Of a DNA stretch of 64,000 nucleotides, positions 33,854 to 43,123 are shown in pieces; position 1 is the first letter of the stretch; every line of letters starts with the position of its first letter. The stretch is taken from contig NZ_JAJNDA010000010.1 of the NCBI RefSeq assembly GCF_021026295.1, forward strand, positions 62,001 to 126,000, in the 5' to 3' direction. The stretch comes from Actinomycetospora soli (lineage in GTDB: Bacteria > Actinomycetota > Actinomycetes > Mycobacteriales > Pseudonocardiaceae). Under the pieces are notes generated by a model. That model was not told where the DNA came from. It saw only the letters and a list, made by a program, of their open reading frames with translations, and did not search any database. Made by a program: the position numbers and the translations under genes.

Positions 33854-33897
33854 TGTCTGTACAAAGTATTGACGTTGTCGGTGGGCGCGCCTACCGT
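33854..33897 (+). promoter_or_regulatory. iolC promoter with GntR-type operator
   Basis: Operator TGTCTGTACAAAG (33854-33866) runs into -35 TTGACG (33869-33874), a 17-base spacer and -10 TACCGT (33892-33897). The word ATGTCNNNACAAAGTATTGAC recurs in nearly the same form at the ABC-transporter promoter (60051-60074). It is the clearest promoter in the window. Confidence 0.8.
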
Positions 33898-33938
33898 TCT
33901 GCACGACGCCGGAACCCACGAGCACCGAGAGGTCATCC

Positions 33939-34919
33939 ATGAACGCCTCCGTCGCGCCCCCCGAGGTCCTGACGTTCGGCCGGGCCGGGGTGGACATCTA
34001 CCCGCTGCAGGTCGGGGTCGGGCTGGAGGACGTCACCACGTTCGGCAAGTTCCTCGGCGGCACCACCGCGAACGTCGCCGTCGCCGCGGCCCGTCTGGGT
34101 CGCCGCGCCGCGATCGTCACCGGCGTGGGCGACGACCCGTTCGGTCGCTACGTGCGCCGGGAGCTGAACCGCCTCGGGGTCGACGACCGCTACGTCGTCA
34201 CGAACACCGAGTACGCCACCCCGGTCACGTTCTGCGAGATCTTCCCGCCGGACGACTTCCCGCTGTACTTCTACCGCCGGCCCACCGCGCCGGACCTGCA
34301 GGTCCGCCCGGCCGACCTCGACCGCGACGCCATCGCGGGCACCGACCTGCTGTGGCTCTCGGTCACCGGCTTGTCCGAGGAGCCGTCACGCTCGGCGCAC
34401 CACGAGGCGCTCGCCGCCCGCGGCTCCGGGCGCACGGTGCTCGACCTGGACTACCGGCCGATGTTCTGGGAGTCCCCGGAGCAGGCGCGCGCGGAGATCC
34501 AGAAGGTCCTCGGGCAGGTGACCGTGACCGTCGGCAACCGCGAGGAGTGCGAGGTCGCCGTCGACGAGACCGACCCCGACCGGGCGGCCGACGCCCTGCT
34601 CGACGCCGGTGTGGAGCTCGCCGTCGTGAAGCAGGGCCCGAAGGGCGTGCTCGCGAAGACCCGCACCGAGCGGGTCGTCTCCCCGCCGCTGCAGATCACC
34701 CCCTACAACGGCCTCGGCGCCGGCGACAGCTTCGGCGGCTCGCTCGCGCACGGCCTGCTCGCCGGCTGGCCGCTGGCCGAGGTCCTGCACCGCGCCAACG
34801 CCGCGGGCGCGATCGTCGCCTCCCGCCTGGAGTGCTCCACCGCCATGCCCACGCCCGCCGAGATCGACGTCCTCCTCTCCGGCGGGGACCCGAACCAGAA
34901 CGGGGAGTCCGATGCCTGA
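33939..34919 (+). CDS. iolC: 5-dehydro-2-deoxygluconokinase
   Basis: A 326-residue PfkB-family sugar kinase, expected to phosphorylate 2-deoxy-5-keto-gluconate in inositol catabolism. Family markers are FLGGTTANVAVAAARLG near residue 38 (first PfkB signature), DLDYRPMFW, VKQGPKG and GLGAGDSFGGSL near 262-273 with the catalytic Asp. It is the first gene of the operon and overlaps the next by 8 bases. It is transcribed from the GntR-controlled promoter at 33854-33897. Confidence 0.92.
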   Translation: MNASVAPPEVLTFGRAGVDIYPLQVGVGLEDVTTFGKFLGGTTANVAVAAARLGRRAAIVTGVGDDPFGRYVRRELNRLGVDDRYVVTNTEYATPVTFCEIFPPDDFPLYFYRRPTAPDLQVRPADLDRDAIAGTDLLWLSVTGLSEEPSRSAHHEALAARGSGRTVLDLDYRPMFWESPEQARAEIQKVLGQVTVTVGNREECEVAVDETDPDRAADALLDAGVELAVVKQGPKGVLAKTRTERVVSPPLQITPYNGLGAGDSFGGSLAHGLLAGWPLAEVLHRANAAGAIVASRLECSTAMPTPAEIDVLLSGGDPNQNGESDA

Positions 34920-35814
34920 CTTCGTGGCCGACCTCGCGGAGCTCCGCGACGTCCGCGCCCACGACCCGGGCCGCGTCGCCGCGCTGCTCGCCGCCCGGTC
35001 GCGTCAGCCGTTCCTGCCCGCCGACGGCCGGCTCATGCTGGTCGCGGCGGACCACCCCGCCCGGGGCGCGCTGTCGGTGCGCGGCAACCCCGACGCCATG
35101 GAGAGCCGCCCGGAGCTGATCGAGCGGCTGGTCACCGCGCTCGCCCGGCCCGGCGTCGACGGGGTCCTGGGCACCGCCGACGTCCTCGAGGACCTGCTGC
35201 TGCTCGGGGCGCTCGAGGACAAGGTCGTGGTCTCCTCGATGAACCGCGGCGGGCTCGCGGGCTCGGTGTTCGAGATGGACGACCGGCTCACCGGCTACGA
35301 CGTCGCCGCCACCGTCGACGCGGGCTTCGAGGCCATCAAGATGCTCACCCGCATCGACCTCGCCGACCCCGCGACCGTGGCCACGCTCGAGAGCTGCGCG
35401 CAGGTCGTCACCGAGGCCAACCGCGCCGGGATCGTCGCGATGGTCGAGCCGTTCATCTCCCGCCGCGTCGACGGTCGCGTGGTCAACGACCTCTCCCCGG
35501 AGGCCGTCATCCGCTCGGTGCACATCGGGCAGGGTCTCGGTGCCTCCAGCGCCCACACGTGGCTCAAGCTGCCCGTGATCGACGACATGGAGCGGGTCAT
35601 GGCGGCGACGACGCTGCCGACGCTGCTGCTCGGCGGCGACCCCGCGGGCCACCCCGACGACACCTACGCGTCCTGGGGCAAGGCGCTCGCCCTGCCCGGC
35701 GTGCGCGGGCTCGTCGTCGGCCGGTCCCTGCTCTACCCGCCCGACCACGACGTCGCGGCCGCCGTCGACACCGCCGTATCGCTGGTCCGCCCGCCGAAGG
35801 AGGCCGCGGCATGA
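34912..35814 (+). CDS. (beta/alpha)8 aldolase-like protein of iol clusters (Cgl0159 type)
   Basis: A 300-residue TIM-barrel protein resembling the deoxyribose-phosphate/class I aldolase superfamily. In actinobacterial iol operons a protein of this kind lies right after iolC and is thought to cleave 2-deoxy-5-keto-gluconate 6-phosphate into dihydroxyacetone phosphate and malonate semialdehyde, the role of IolJ elsewhere. Candidate Schiff-base Lys residues are in FEAIKMLTRI (near 143) and THxWLKLPV (near 222). It overlaps iolC by 8 bases and iolB by the ATGA at 35811, indicating coupled translation. Confidence 0.75.
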   Translation: MPDFVADLAELRDVRAHDPGRVAALLAARSRQPFLPADGRLMLVAADHPARGALSVRGNPDAMESRPELIERLVTALARPGVDGVLGTADVLEDLLLLGALEDKVVVSSMNRGGLAGSVFEMDDRLTGYDVAATVDAGFEAIKMLTRIDLADPATVATLESCAQVVTEANRAGIVAMVEPFISRRVDGRVVNDLSPEAVIRSVHIGQGLGASSAHTWLKLPVIDDMERVMAATTLPTLLLGGDPAGHPDDTYASWGKALALPGVRGLVVGRSLLYPPDHDVAAAVDTAVSLVRPPKEAAA

Positions 35815-36683
35815 CGCGCACCGTGCTCGGCGACGAGCTCCACCTGCCGTCGGGGAGCACCGCCGCCGACGGCTTCGACACCCTGATCACGCCCGAGGTC
35901 GCGGGCTGGAGCCACTCCTCGCTGCGCACCTTCACGCTCGGCCGGGGGGAGGAGCGGACCGTCCCGACGGCGGGTGAGGAGATGTTCGTCGTCCCGCTCG
36001 CCGGCTCCGGCGCGGTCACCCTCGGGAGCACGACGTTCGAGCTGCGCGGCCGCTCCGGCGTGTTCGCCGGCCCCACCGACGTCGTCTACCTGCCCGTGGA
36101 CGCCGAGGTGACCGTGCGGGGCGAGGGCCGCTTCGCGCTGACCGGCGCGCGCACCGACCAGCAGCTCCCGTTCCGGTACGCCCCTGCCACCGACGTCCCT
36201 GTGGAGCTGCGCGGGGCCGGGCAGGCCAGCCGGCAGGTGCGCAACTTCGGCACCGTCGGGGTGTTCGAGACCGCGTCGCTGATCGCCTGCGAGGTGATCA
36301 CGCCGAACGGCAACTGGTCGAGCTACCCGGCCCACAAGCACGACACCGCGGGCCCGCACGAGTCCGAGCTCGAGGAGATCTACTACTTCGAGATCGCGGC
36401 CTCGCCGCACGGCACCCCGGGGATCGGCTACCACCGCACCTCCACGTCGGAGGCCGGGGAGATCGACGTGCTCGTCGAGGTCCGCGACCGCGACACCGTG
36501 CTCGTCCCGTTCGGCTGGCACGGACCGTGCATGGCCGCCCCCGGGCACGACATGTACTACCTCAACGTCATGGCCGGCCCCGGGCCGGAGCGCGCCTGGC
36601 GCATCACCGACCACCCCGAGCAGGCATGGGTGCGGGAGACCTGGGCGGACCAGAGCATCGACGCTCGTCTGGGAGGGCAATGA
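35811..36683 (+). CDS. iolB: 5-deoxy-glucuronate isomerase
   Basis: A 290-residue bicupin enzyme converting 5-deoxy-glucuronate to 2-deoxy-5-keto-gluconate. The metal-binding cupin is visible as YPAHKHDTAGPHESELEEIYYFE (His, His, Glu ligands near residues 162-184), with the later His in VPFGWHGPCMAAPGHDMYYLNVMAG. Length and motifs are canonical. The ATG at 35811 overlaps the preceding stop (ATGA), and its own stop overlaps the ATG of iolD. A GTCCCGACGGCGGGT copy of the dispersed 15-mer lies inside (35961-35975). Confidence 0.93.
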   Translation: MTRTVLGDELHLPSGSTAADGFDTLITPEVAGWSHSSLRTFTLGRGEERTVPTAGEEMFVVPLAGSGAVTLGSTTFELRGRSGVFAGPTDVVYLPVDAEVTVRGEGRFALTGARTDQQLPFRYAPATDVPVELRGAGQASRQVRNFGTVGVFETASLIACEVITPNGNWSSYPAHKHDTAGPHESELEEIYYFEIAASPHGTPGIGYHRTSTSEAGEIDVLVEVRDRDTVLVPFGWHGPCMAAPGHDMYYLNVMAGPGPERAWRITDHPEQAWVRETWADQSIDARLGGQ

Positions 36684-38593
36684 TGGCCGACACGATCCGG
36701 CTCACCGTCGCGCAGGCGACGGTGCGCTTCCTCGCCGCGCAGTACTCGGAGCGCGACGGCGTGCGGCAGAAGCTGTTCGCCGGGTGCTTCGGGATCTTCG
36801 GCCACGGCAACGTGGCGGGGCTGGGCCAGGCGCTGCTGCAGGCCGAGCTCGAGGAGCCCGACGCGCTGCGCTACGTCCTCGGCCGCAACGAGCAGGCGAT
36901 GGTGCACACCGCCGTCGCCTACGCCCGCACGCAGGACCGCCTGCGCACCTGGGCCGTCTCGTCCAGCGTCGGCCCCGGCGCCACCAACATGGTCACCGGC
37001 GCCGCCCTCGCCACCATCAACCGGCTGCCGGTGCTGCTGCTCCCGGCCGACACGTTCGCCGACCGCTCGGCCTCGCCCCTGCTGCAGGAGCTCGAGCTCC
37101 CGAGCGCCGGCGACGTGACCGTCAACGACTGCTTCCGCCCCGTCTCGAAGTACTTCGACCGTGTGTGGCGCCCCGAGCAGCTGCCCGCCGCCCTGCTCTC
37201 GGCGATGCGCGTGCTCACCGACCCGGTCGAGACCGGTGCGGTCACGGTCTGCTTCCCGCAGGACGTGCAGGCGCAGGCGCACGACTGGCCGGTCGAGCTC
37301 TTCGCCGAGCGCACCTGGCACGTCGCCCGCCCGCTCCCGGAGCGCTCCGCGGTCGCCCGGGCGGCCGAGGTCATCCGCTCCGCGCGCCGCCCGCTGGTGG
37401 TCGCCGGCGGCGGCGTGCACTACAGCGGCGCGGTCGAGGCGCTCACGGCGTTCTGCGAGGCCACCGGCATCCCGGTCGGGCAGTCGCAGGCCGGCAAGGG
37501 CACGCTCGCATGGGACCACCCGCAGTGCCTCGGCGCGATCGGCTCCACCGGCACCACCGCCGCCAACGCGGTCGCCGCCGAGGCCGACGTCGTGATCGGC
37601 ATCGGCACCCGGTACTCCGACTTCACGACGGCGAGCCGCACCGCCTTCGCGCACCCCGACGTCCGCTTCGTCAACGTCAACGTGGCCCCGATCGACGCGG
37701 TGAAGCACTCGGGCGTCTCGGTCGTCGCCGACGCCCGCGAGACGCTGGAGGCGCTGGCCGCCGCCCTCGACGGGCACGCGGTGGACGCGTCCTACGTCGA
37801 GCAGTACCGCGCCCTCGACGCCGAGTGGGCCGCCACGGTCGACGCCGCCTACCACCCGACGACCCCGAACGGCGGCGCGGACGGCCTGCTCACCCAGGGC
37901 GAGGTCCTGGGCATGGTCAACGACCTGTCCGACCCACGCGACGTCGTGGTCTGCGCGGCCGGCTCCATGCCCGGTGACCTGCACAAGCTGTGGCAGACGC
38001 GGGACCCGAAGGGCTACCACGTCGAGTACGGCTACTCCTGCATGGGCTACGAGGTCGCCGGCGGTCTCGGCGTCGCCCTCGGCTCGCCCGACCGCGACGT
38101 GTTCGTCATGGTCGGCGACGGCTCCTACCTGATGATGGCCACCGAGCTCGTCACCGCGGTCCAGGAGGGCCTCAAGGTCATCGTGGTGCTCGTGCAGAAC
38201 CACGGCTTCGCCTCGATCGGCTCGCTGTCGGAGTCGCTCGGTTCGCAGCGGTTCGGCACGAGCTACCGCTACCGCTCCTCGTCCGGTCGGCTGGACGGCT
38301 CGCACCTGCCGGTCGACCTGGCCGCCAACGCCGAGTCCCTCGGCGTGCCCGTCCGCCGGGTGCGCAGCGCCGAGGACTTCGCGGCGGCCGTGCACGCCGC
38401 GAAGGCCGACGCCCACGCGTCGGTGATCCACGTCGAGACCGACCCGCTAATCGGGGCACCCGACTCCCGGTCCTGGTGGGACGTGCCGGTCAGCGAGACC
38501 TCCACCCTCGCCTCGACGCAGTCCGCCCGAGCCACCTACGACGCCCACAAGGCGAGGCAGCGCCCGTTCCTCGCGCCCGCTGAGAAGCACTGA
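36680..38593 (+). CDS. iolD: 3D-(3,5/4)-trihydroxycyclohexane-1,2-dione hydrolase
   Basis: A 637-residue thiamine-diphosphate-dependent enzyme opening the cyclohexane-dione ring to 5-deoxy-glucuronate. The catalytic Glu lies in GRNEQAMVHTAVAYAR (near residue 72), and the cofactor motif is VMVGDGSYLMMATELV with the downstream Asn in VVLVQNHGFAS (about 478-510). Domain order PYR, central, PP is intact. Two consecutive ATGs at 36680 and 36683 could start it; the first overlaps the iolB stop. It is the longest gene of the operon. Confidence 0.93.
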   Translation: MMADTIRLTVAQATVRFLAAQYSERDGVRQKLFAGCFGIFGHGNVAGLGQALLQAELEEPDALRYVLGRNEQAMVHTAVAYARTQDRLRTWAVSSSVGPGATNMVTGAALATINRLPVLLLPADTFADRSASPLLQELELPSAGDVTVNDCFRPVSKYFDRVWRPEQLPAALLSAMRVLTDPVETGAVTVCFPQDVQAQAHDWPVELFAERTWHVARPLPERSAVARAAEVIRSARRPLVVAGGGVHYSGAVEALTAFCEATGIPVGQSQAGKGTLAWDHPQCLGAIGSTGTTAANAVAAEADVVIGIGTRYSDFTTASRTAFAHPDVRFVNVNVAPIDAVKHSGVSVVADARETLEALAAALDGHAVDASYVEQYRALDAEWAATVDAAYHPTTPNGGADGLLTQGEVLGMVNDLSDPRDVVVCAAGSMPGDLHKLWQTRDPKGYHVEYGYSCMGYEVAGGLGVALGSPDRDVFVMVGDGSYLMMATELVTAVQEGLKVIVVLVQNHGFASIGSLSESLGSQRFGTSYRYRSSSGRLDGSHLPVDLAANAESLGVPVRRVRSAEDFAAAVHAAKADAHASVIHVETDPLIGAPDSRSWWDVPVSETSTLASTQSARATYDAHKARQRPFLAPAEKH

Positions 38594-38607
38594 TCCGGAG
38601 ATTCGAG

Positions 38608-40146
38608 ATGACCAGCACGCTGGACGACACCGCCACCACCCCCACCGAGGGCGGCGTTCCCGAGCTCACCCACTGGATCGGCGGCAAGGCCGCCCCGGGC
38701 GGGAGCGGCACCTTCGGCGACGTCACCGACCCCGCGACCGGCCAGGTCACCAAGCACGTCCCGTTCGCCTCGGCCGAGGAGGTCCTGGACGCCGTCGCCG
38801 CGGCGAAGGCCGCCTTCCCCGGCTGGCGGGACACCTCGCTGTCGAAGCGGACGACGATCCTGTTCCGGTTCCGCGAGCTGCTCAACGCCCGCGCGCCGGA
38901 GCTGGCCGAGCTGATCACGGCCGAGCACGGCAAGGTCCTCTCCGACGCGGCCGGTGAGGTCGCCCGCGGCCAGGAGGTCGTGGAGTTCGCGTGCGGCATG
39001 CCGCACCTGCTCAAGGGCGGCGCCACCGAGAACGCCTCGACCGGGGTCGACGTGCACTCGGTGCGTCAGCCGCTCGGCGTCGTCGGGATCATCTCGCCGT
39101 TCAACTTCCCGGCCATGGTGCCGATGTGGTTCTTCCCGATCGCGATCGCGGCGGGCAACACCGTGGTGCTCAAGCCGAGCGAGAAGGTGCCCTCCGCGGC
39201 GCTGTGGATCGCCGAGCTGTGGCGCGAGGCCGGCCTGCCCGACGGCGTGTTCAACGTCGTCAACGGCGACAAGGTCGCCGTGGACGGGCTGCTGACCAGC
39301 CCGGACGTCAAGTCGATCTCGTTCGTCGGGTCGACGCCCATCGCGCGCTACATCTACGAGACCGGCACCGCGCACGGCAAGCGCGTGCAGGCCCTCGGCG
39401 GGGCGAAGAACCACGCCGTCGTGCTGCCCGACGCCGACCTCGACCTCGCCGCCGACCAGGCGATCAACGCCGGGTTCGGCTCCGCCGGCGAGCGCTGCAT
39501 GGCGATCTCGGCGCTGGTCGCGGTCGGCGACATCGCCGACACCCTCGTCGACAAGATCGCCGAGCGGGCCCGCGGGCTGCGCACCGGCGACGGGCGCCGG
39601 TCGTGCGACATGGGCCCGCTGGTCACGAAGGCCGCGCAGGAGCGGGTGTCGGGCTACGTCGACGCCGGCGAGCGCGAGGGCGCGACCGTCGTGGTCGACG
39701 GCCGGCAGGGTGACTTCGACGCCGACGGCGAGGGCTTCTTCGTCGGCCCGACGCTGCTCGACCACGTCGGCACCGACATGTCGGTCTACACCGACGAGAT
39801 CTTCGGCCCGGTGCTCTCGGTGGTGCGCGTGGACACCTACGCCGAGGCCGTGGACCTCATCAACGCCAACCCGTACGGCAACGGCACCGCGATCTTCACC
39901 AACGACGGCGGCGCGGCGCGGCGGTTCCAGAACGAGGTCGAGGTCGGGATGATCGGCGTGAACGTGCCGGTCCCCGTGCCGATGGCCTACTACTCCTTCG
40001 GCGGCTGGAAGAACTCGCTGTTCGGCGACACCCACGCCCACGGCACCGAGGGCGTGCACTTCTTCACCCGCGGCAAGGTCGTCACCACCCGCTGGCTCGA
40101 CCCGTCCCACGCCGGACTCAACCTCGGGTTCCCCACCAACGCCTGA
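38608..40146 (+). CDS. mmsA: CoA-acylating methylmalonate-semialdehyde dehydrogenase
   Basis: A 512-residue aldehyde dehydrogenase of the CoA-dependent MMSDH/IolA type. It converts malonate semialdehyde to acetyl-CoA and CO2, the last step of inositol breakdown. Cys297 lies in GSAGERCMAIS, and the general-base Glu of ordinary ALDHs is replaced (ALGGAKNHAVVLPDADL), as expected for this CoA-dependent branch. ISPFNFPAMVPMWFFPIAIA is the family cofactor segment. The N-terminus is extended by about 20 Thr/Asp-rich residues. It is 14 bases after iolD and is followed by an 11-bp inverted repeat. Confidence 0.93.
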   Translation: MTSTLDDTATTPTEGGVPELTHWIGGKAAPGGSGTFGDVTDPATGQVTKHVPFASAEEVLDAVAAAKAAFPGWRDTSLSKRTTILFRFRELLNARAPELAELITAEHGKVLSDAAGEVARGQEVVEFACGMPHLLKGGATENASTGVDVHSVRQPLGVVGIISPFNFPAMVPMWFFPIAIAAGNTVVLKPSEKVPSAALWIAELWREAGLPDGVFNVVNGDKVAVDGLLTSPDVKSISFVGSTPIARYIYETGTAHGKRVQALGGAKNHAVVLPDADLDLAADQAINAGFGSAGERCMAISALVAVGDIADTLVDKIAERARGLRTGDGRRSCDMGPLVTKAAQERVSGYVDAGEREGATVVVDGRQGDFDADGEGFFVGPTLLDHVGTDMSVYTDEIFGPVLSVVRVDTYAEAVDLINANPYGNGTAIFTNDGGAARRFQNEVEVGMIGVNVPVPVPMAYYSFGGWKNSLFGDTHAHGTEGVHFFTRGKVVTTRWLDPSHAGLNLGFPTNA

Positions 40147-40154
40147 CCCCCCTT

Positions 40155-40188
40155 CCCGACGGCGGGTGACACCACGTCCGCCGTCGGG
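40155..40188. terminator. Inverted repeat between mmsA and iolT
   Basis: CCCGACGGCGG (40155-40165) pairs with CCGCCGTCGGG (40178-40188) across 12 bases. The left half is part of a TTCCCGACGGCGGGT 15-mer (40153-40167). It may reduce read-through into the transporter gene or stabilise the upstream mRNA. Confidence 0.5.
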
Positions 40189-40223
40189 CCGCCCCACGAC
40201 GCCCTCATCGGGGAGGAGCGCTC

Positions 40224-41642
40224 ATGAGCACCGACTCCGCGGCACCACCGGATCTGCCGCCCGACACGAAGGGGCCGCACTCCTCGCGGCTCGGCCTCAT
40301 CGCCGTCGTCGCGACGTTCGGCGGCCTGCTCTTCGGCTACGACACCGGCGTCATCAACGGCGCCCTGGAGCCCCTGACCCGCGACCTCGGCCTGACGTCG
40401 GTCACCGAGGGCATCGTCGTCAGCATCCTGATCTTCGGCGCCGCGATCGGCGCGATGGTCGGCGGTCGGCTCTCCGACCGGTACGGCCGCCGGCACAACA
40501 TCCTGCTGCTCGCGGTCGTCTTCATGGTCGGCACGATCGGCTGCGTCGTCTCCCCGAACTGGGAGATCCTGGCGCTCTTCCGGTTCGTGCTCGGGCTCGC
40601 GGTCGGCGGGGCCTCGGCCACCGTGCCGGTCTACCTCGCCGAGATCGCCCCGGCCGAGCGCCGCGGCGGGCTCGTCACCCGCAACGAGGTCATGATCGTC
40701 TCGGGCCAGTTCGCGGCGTTCGTCATCAACGCGGTCATCTTCAACATCTGGGGCGAGATCGACGCGATCTGGCGCGTCATGCTCGTCGTCGCGCTGCTGC
40801 CGGCGATCGCGCTGTTCATCGGGATGCTGCGCATGCCGGAGAGCCCGCGCTGGCTCGTCGGGCAGGGGCGCGACGACGAGGCCCTCGCGGTCCTCGAACA
40901 GGTCCGCACCCCGGAGCGGGCGCGCGCCGAGATGGCCGAGGTGCACCGCCTCGCCGAGGAGGAGGAGCTCTCCCGCACGGGCGGGGCGTCCGACCTGTCG
41001 GTGCGCTGGATCCGCCGGCTCATCCTGATCGGCGCCGGGCTGGGCGTGTTCCAGCAGTTCACCGGCATCAACTCGATCATGTACTACGGCACCCAGCTTC
41101 TCGGCGACGCCGGGTTCTCCGCGAGTGCCGCGATCATCGCGAACACCCTCAACGGCCTGTTCTCGGTCCTCGGCATCACCGTCGGCATCCTGCTGATCAA
41201 CCGCATCGACCGGCGCACGATGCTGCTCGGCGGCTTCGCCCTGACGACGACGTTCCACCTGCTCGTCGGGCTCTCCGCGCTGCTGCTGCCCGACGGGACG
41301 GCGAAGGCCTACTTCATCCTGGTGTTCGTCGTGCTGTTCGTGTTCTGCATGCAGGGCACGATCGGCCCCCTGGTGTGGTTGATCCTCTCCGAGATCTTCC
41401 CGCTGAAGATCCGCAGCCTCGCGATCGGCATCAGCGTGTTCGTGCTGTGGATCGCGAACGCCGTGGTCGCGCTGGTCTTCCCGCCGACGGTCGAGGCGAT
41501 CGGGATCGCGCCGACGTTCTTCATCTTCGTCGTGCTCGGCCTGGTCGCCCTGGTGTTCACCCACCGCTACGTGCCCGAGACCCGCGGGCGGTCGCTCGAG
41601 GAGCTCGAGGCCGACTTCCGATCCGCAGGAGGTGTCCGATGA
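40224..41642 (+). CDS. iolT: MFS sugar porter, probable inositol:H+ symporter
   Basis: A 472-residue, 12-helix transporter of the sugar porter family. Signatures: GYDTGVINGAL in helix 1, GGRLSDRYGRRHNI in loop 2-3, PESPRWLV after helix 6, QQFTGINSIMYYGT in helix 7, and PETRGRSLEELE at the C-terminal end. The family transports hexoses or inositol; placement in the iol operon makes myo-inositol (or another cyclitol) the likely cargo. The ATG has GGGGAGGAG upstream. Its stop overlaps the ATG of the universal stress protein gene. Confidence 0.88.
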   Translation: MSTDSAAPPDLPPDTKGPHSSRLGLIAVVATFGGLLFGYDTGVINGALEPLTRDLGLTSVTEGIVVSILIFGAAIGAMVGGRLSDRYGRRHNILLLAVVFMVGTIGCVVSPNWEILALFRFVLGLAVGGASATVPVYLAEIAPAERRGGLVTRNEVMIVSGQFAAFVINAVIFNIWGEIDAIWRVMLVVALLPAIALFIGMLRMPESPRWLVGQGRDDEALAVLEQVRTPERARAEMAEVHRLAEEEELSRTGGASDLSVRWIRRLILIGAGLGVFQQFTGINSIMYYGTQLLGDAGFSASAAIIANTLNGLFSVLGITVGILLINRIDRRTMLLGGFALTTTFHLLVGLSALLLPDGTAKAYFILVFVVLFVFCMQGTIGPLVWLILSEIFPLKIRSLAIGISVFVLWIANAVVALVFPPTVEAIGIAPTFFIFVVLGLVALVFTHRYVPETRGRSLEELEADFRSAGGVR

Positions 41643-41992
41643 GTGTGCTCGTGGCGGTCGGAGAAGGGACGGAGGGCACGCACGCCCTGGCGGCGGGGGC
41701 CGCGGAGGCGGCCCTGCTGGACGCGAAGCTCGTCGTCGTGAACCTGTCGTTGTCGGCACTCGACCCGGCGCTCGTGCCGACCGGCGCGGAGGTCGTCGAA
41801 CGGCACGGCGCGGGCGACCGCGACCCCTCCGAGGCCGTGCTCGACGAGATCGACGAACGCGGTGACGTGCAACGGCTCGTGATCGGCGTGCGCCGCCGCT
41901 CGCCCGTGAGCAAGGCCCTGCTGGGCAGCATCTCCCAGCGCCTGCTGCTCGAGTCGCCCGTGCCGGTCCTGGCGGTCAAGCCGCCGGCCTGA
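41639..41992 (+). CDS. Universal stress protein (single UspA domain)
   Basis: A 117-residue protein with one UspA alpha/beta domain. The C-terminal nucleotide motif GVRRRSPVSKALLGSISQRLL, ending PVPVLAVKPPA, fits ATP-binding Usp proteins. It is translated by ATGA overlap from the iolT gene, an arrangement often seen in actinobacteria where a small Usp follows a transporter and may modulate it. It is shorter than the usual 140 residues, the central portion being reduced. The operon probably ends here, because a new promoter with LacI- and GntR-type sites follows. Confidence 0.8.
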   Translation: MSVLVAVGEGTEGTHALAAGAAEAALLDAKLVVVNLSLSALDPALVPTGAEVVERHGAGDRDPSEAVLDEIDERGDVQRLVIGVRRRSPVSKALLGSISQRLLLESPVPVLAVKPPA

Positions 41993-42079
41993 AGCACGGC
42001 CCGGTGTCCGTCAGGCAGGCCCCGCAGCGTCGGGGTCTGCCTGACGTGGATCTCGGCCCGGGCGGCTCCGACACCCATC

Positions 42080-42139
42080 TAGAGCGCTCTAAATATCTTG
42101 ACGGTATGTCTGTACAAAGCCGGGGCGACTGCCTAGCGT
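42080..42139 (+). promoter_or_regulatory. Promoter region of the iolE-iolG-iolH operon with LacI- and GntR-type operators
   Basis: A LacI-type palindrome TAGAGCGCTCTA (42080-42091), then a GntR-type site TGTCTGTACAAAG (42107-42119) identical to that at 33854. A -10 box TAGCGT (42134-42139) has TGTACA 17 bases upstream, inside the GntR site; TTGACG at 42098 is an alternative -35 with poorer spacing. Control by both regulator types is inferred. Confidence 0.65.
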
Positions 42140-42177
42140 TGTCCCCGTTCGGCCCCACTCTCATCGAGGAGATCGCA

Positions 42178-43113
42178 GTGAGCAGCATCCGCGTGGGCTC
42201 CGCCCCCGACTCCTGGGGCGTCTGGTTCCCCGAGGACCCGGAGCAGACCACCCCCGAGCGCTTCCTCGCCGAGGTGGCCGGTGCGGGGTACGACGTGATC
42301 GAGCTCGGCCCCTACGGGTTCCTGCCCACCGACCCGACCGCGCTGGCCGACGCGCTGCGTGAGCACGGCCTGTCCGTCTCGGCCGGCACCGTGTTCGAGC
42401 ACCTGCACCAGCCCGACTCGTGGGACCACGTCTGGGACCAGGTCGCCGACGTCGCGGCCCTGACCCGCGCGGTCGGCGGCGAGCACCTCGTCGTGATCCC
42501 GGAGCCGTGGCGCGACCACAAGACCGGCGCGCCGAAGGAGCCCCGCGAGCTCGACGCCGCGTCCTGGGGCCGCCTGACCACGGGCATGGACACCCTCGGC
42601 CGCCGCGTGCTCGAGGAGTACGGCCTGCGCGTGCAGTTCCACTCGCACGCCGACTCGCACGTCGGCTACCAGCGCGAGATCGAGCGCTTCGTCGAGTCGA
42701 CCGACCCGCGCTACGTGAACCTGTGCCTCGACACCGGCCACGTCTCGTACTACGGCGGCGACAACGTCGCGATCATCCGGAAGTACCCGGAGCGCATCGG
42801 CTACCTGCACCTCAAGCAGGTCGACCCGGCGATCGTCGCCCGCGTCGAGGCCGAGGACCTGCCGTTCCCCGACGCCGTCCGCGCCGGCGCGATGATCGAG
42901 CCGCCGCACGGTGTGCCGTCGATGCCCGACGTGCTCCGCGCCGTCGAGGAGGCCGTCCTCCCCGTGAACCCGGACGTCTTCGCGATCGTCGAGCAGGACA
43001 TGTACCCGTGCCCGCCCGACCAGCCGCTGCCGATCGCGAAGCGCACCCGCACCTACCTCGCCGGCTGCGGCGGCGCGGTCGCCGTCGGCCCCGCCGCCCT
43101 CACCACCGCCTAG
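42178..43113 (+). CDS. iolE: Sugar-phosphate isomerase/epimerase family, probable inosose dehydratase
   Basis: A 311-residue TIM-barrel enzyme of the AP-endonuclease-2/xylose-isomerase-like superfamily. The N-terminus (RVGSAPDSWGVWFPED) and YVNLCLDTGHVSYYGGDN match the IolE-like proteins of actinobacterial iol clusters, which dehydrate 2-keto-myo-inositol. Metal ligands are expected among Glu/Asp/His in FHSHADSHVG and LDTGH. A second, shorter relative is encoded at 51154-52014, so which of the two is the true inosose dehydratase is uncertain. GTG start with GAGGAG 6 bases upstream. First gene of the second iol operon. Confidence 0.8.
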   Translation: MSSIRVGSAPDSWGVWFPEDPEQTTPERFLAEVAGAGYDVIELGPYGFLPTDPTALADALREHGLSVSAGTVFEHLHQPDSWDHVWDQVADVAALTRAVGGEHLVVIPEPWRDHKTGAPKEPRELDAASWGRLTTGMDTLGRRVLEEYGLRVQFHSHADSHVGYQREIERFVESTDPRYVNLCLDTGHVSYYGGDNVAIIRKYPERIGYLHLKQVDPAIVARVEAEDLPFPDAVRAGAMIEPPHGVPSMPDVLRAVEEAVLPVNPDVFAIVEQDMYPCPPDQPLPIAKRTRTYLAGCGGAVAVGPAALTTA

Positions 43114-43123
43114 GAGCCACGCC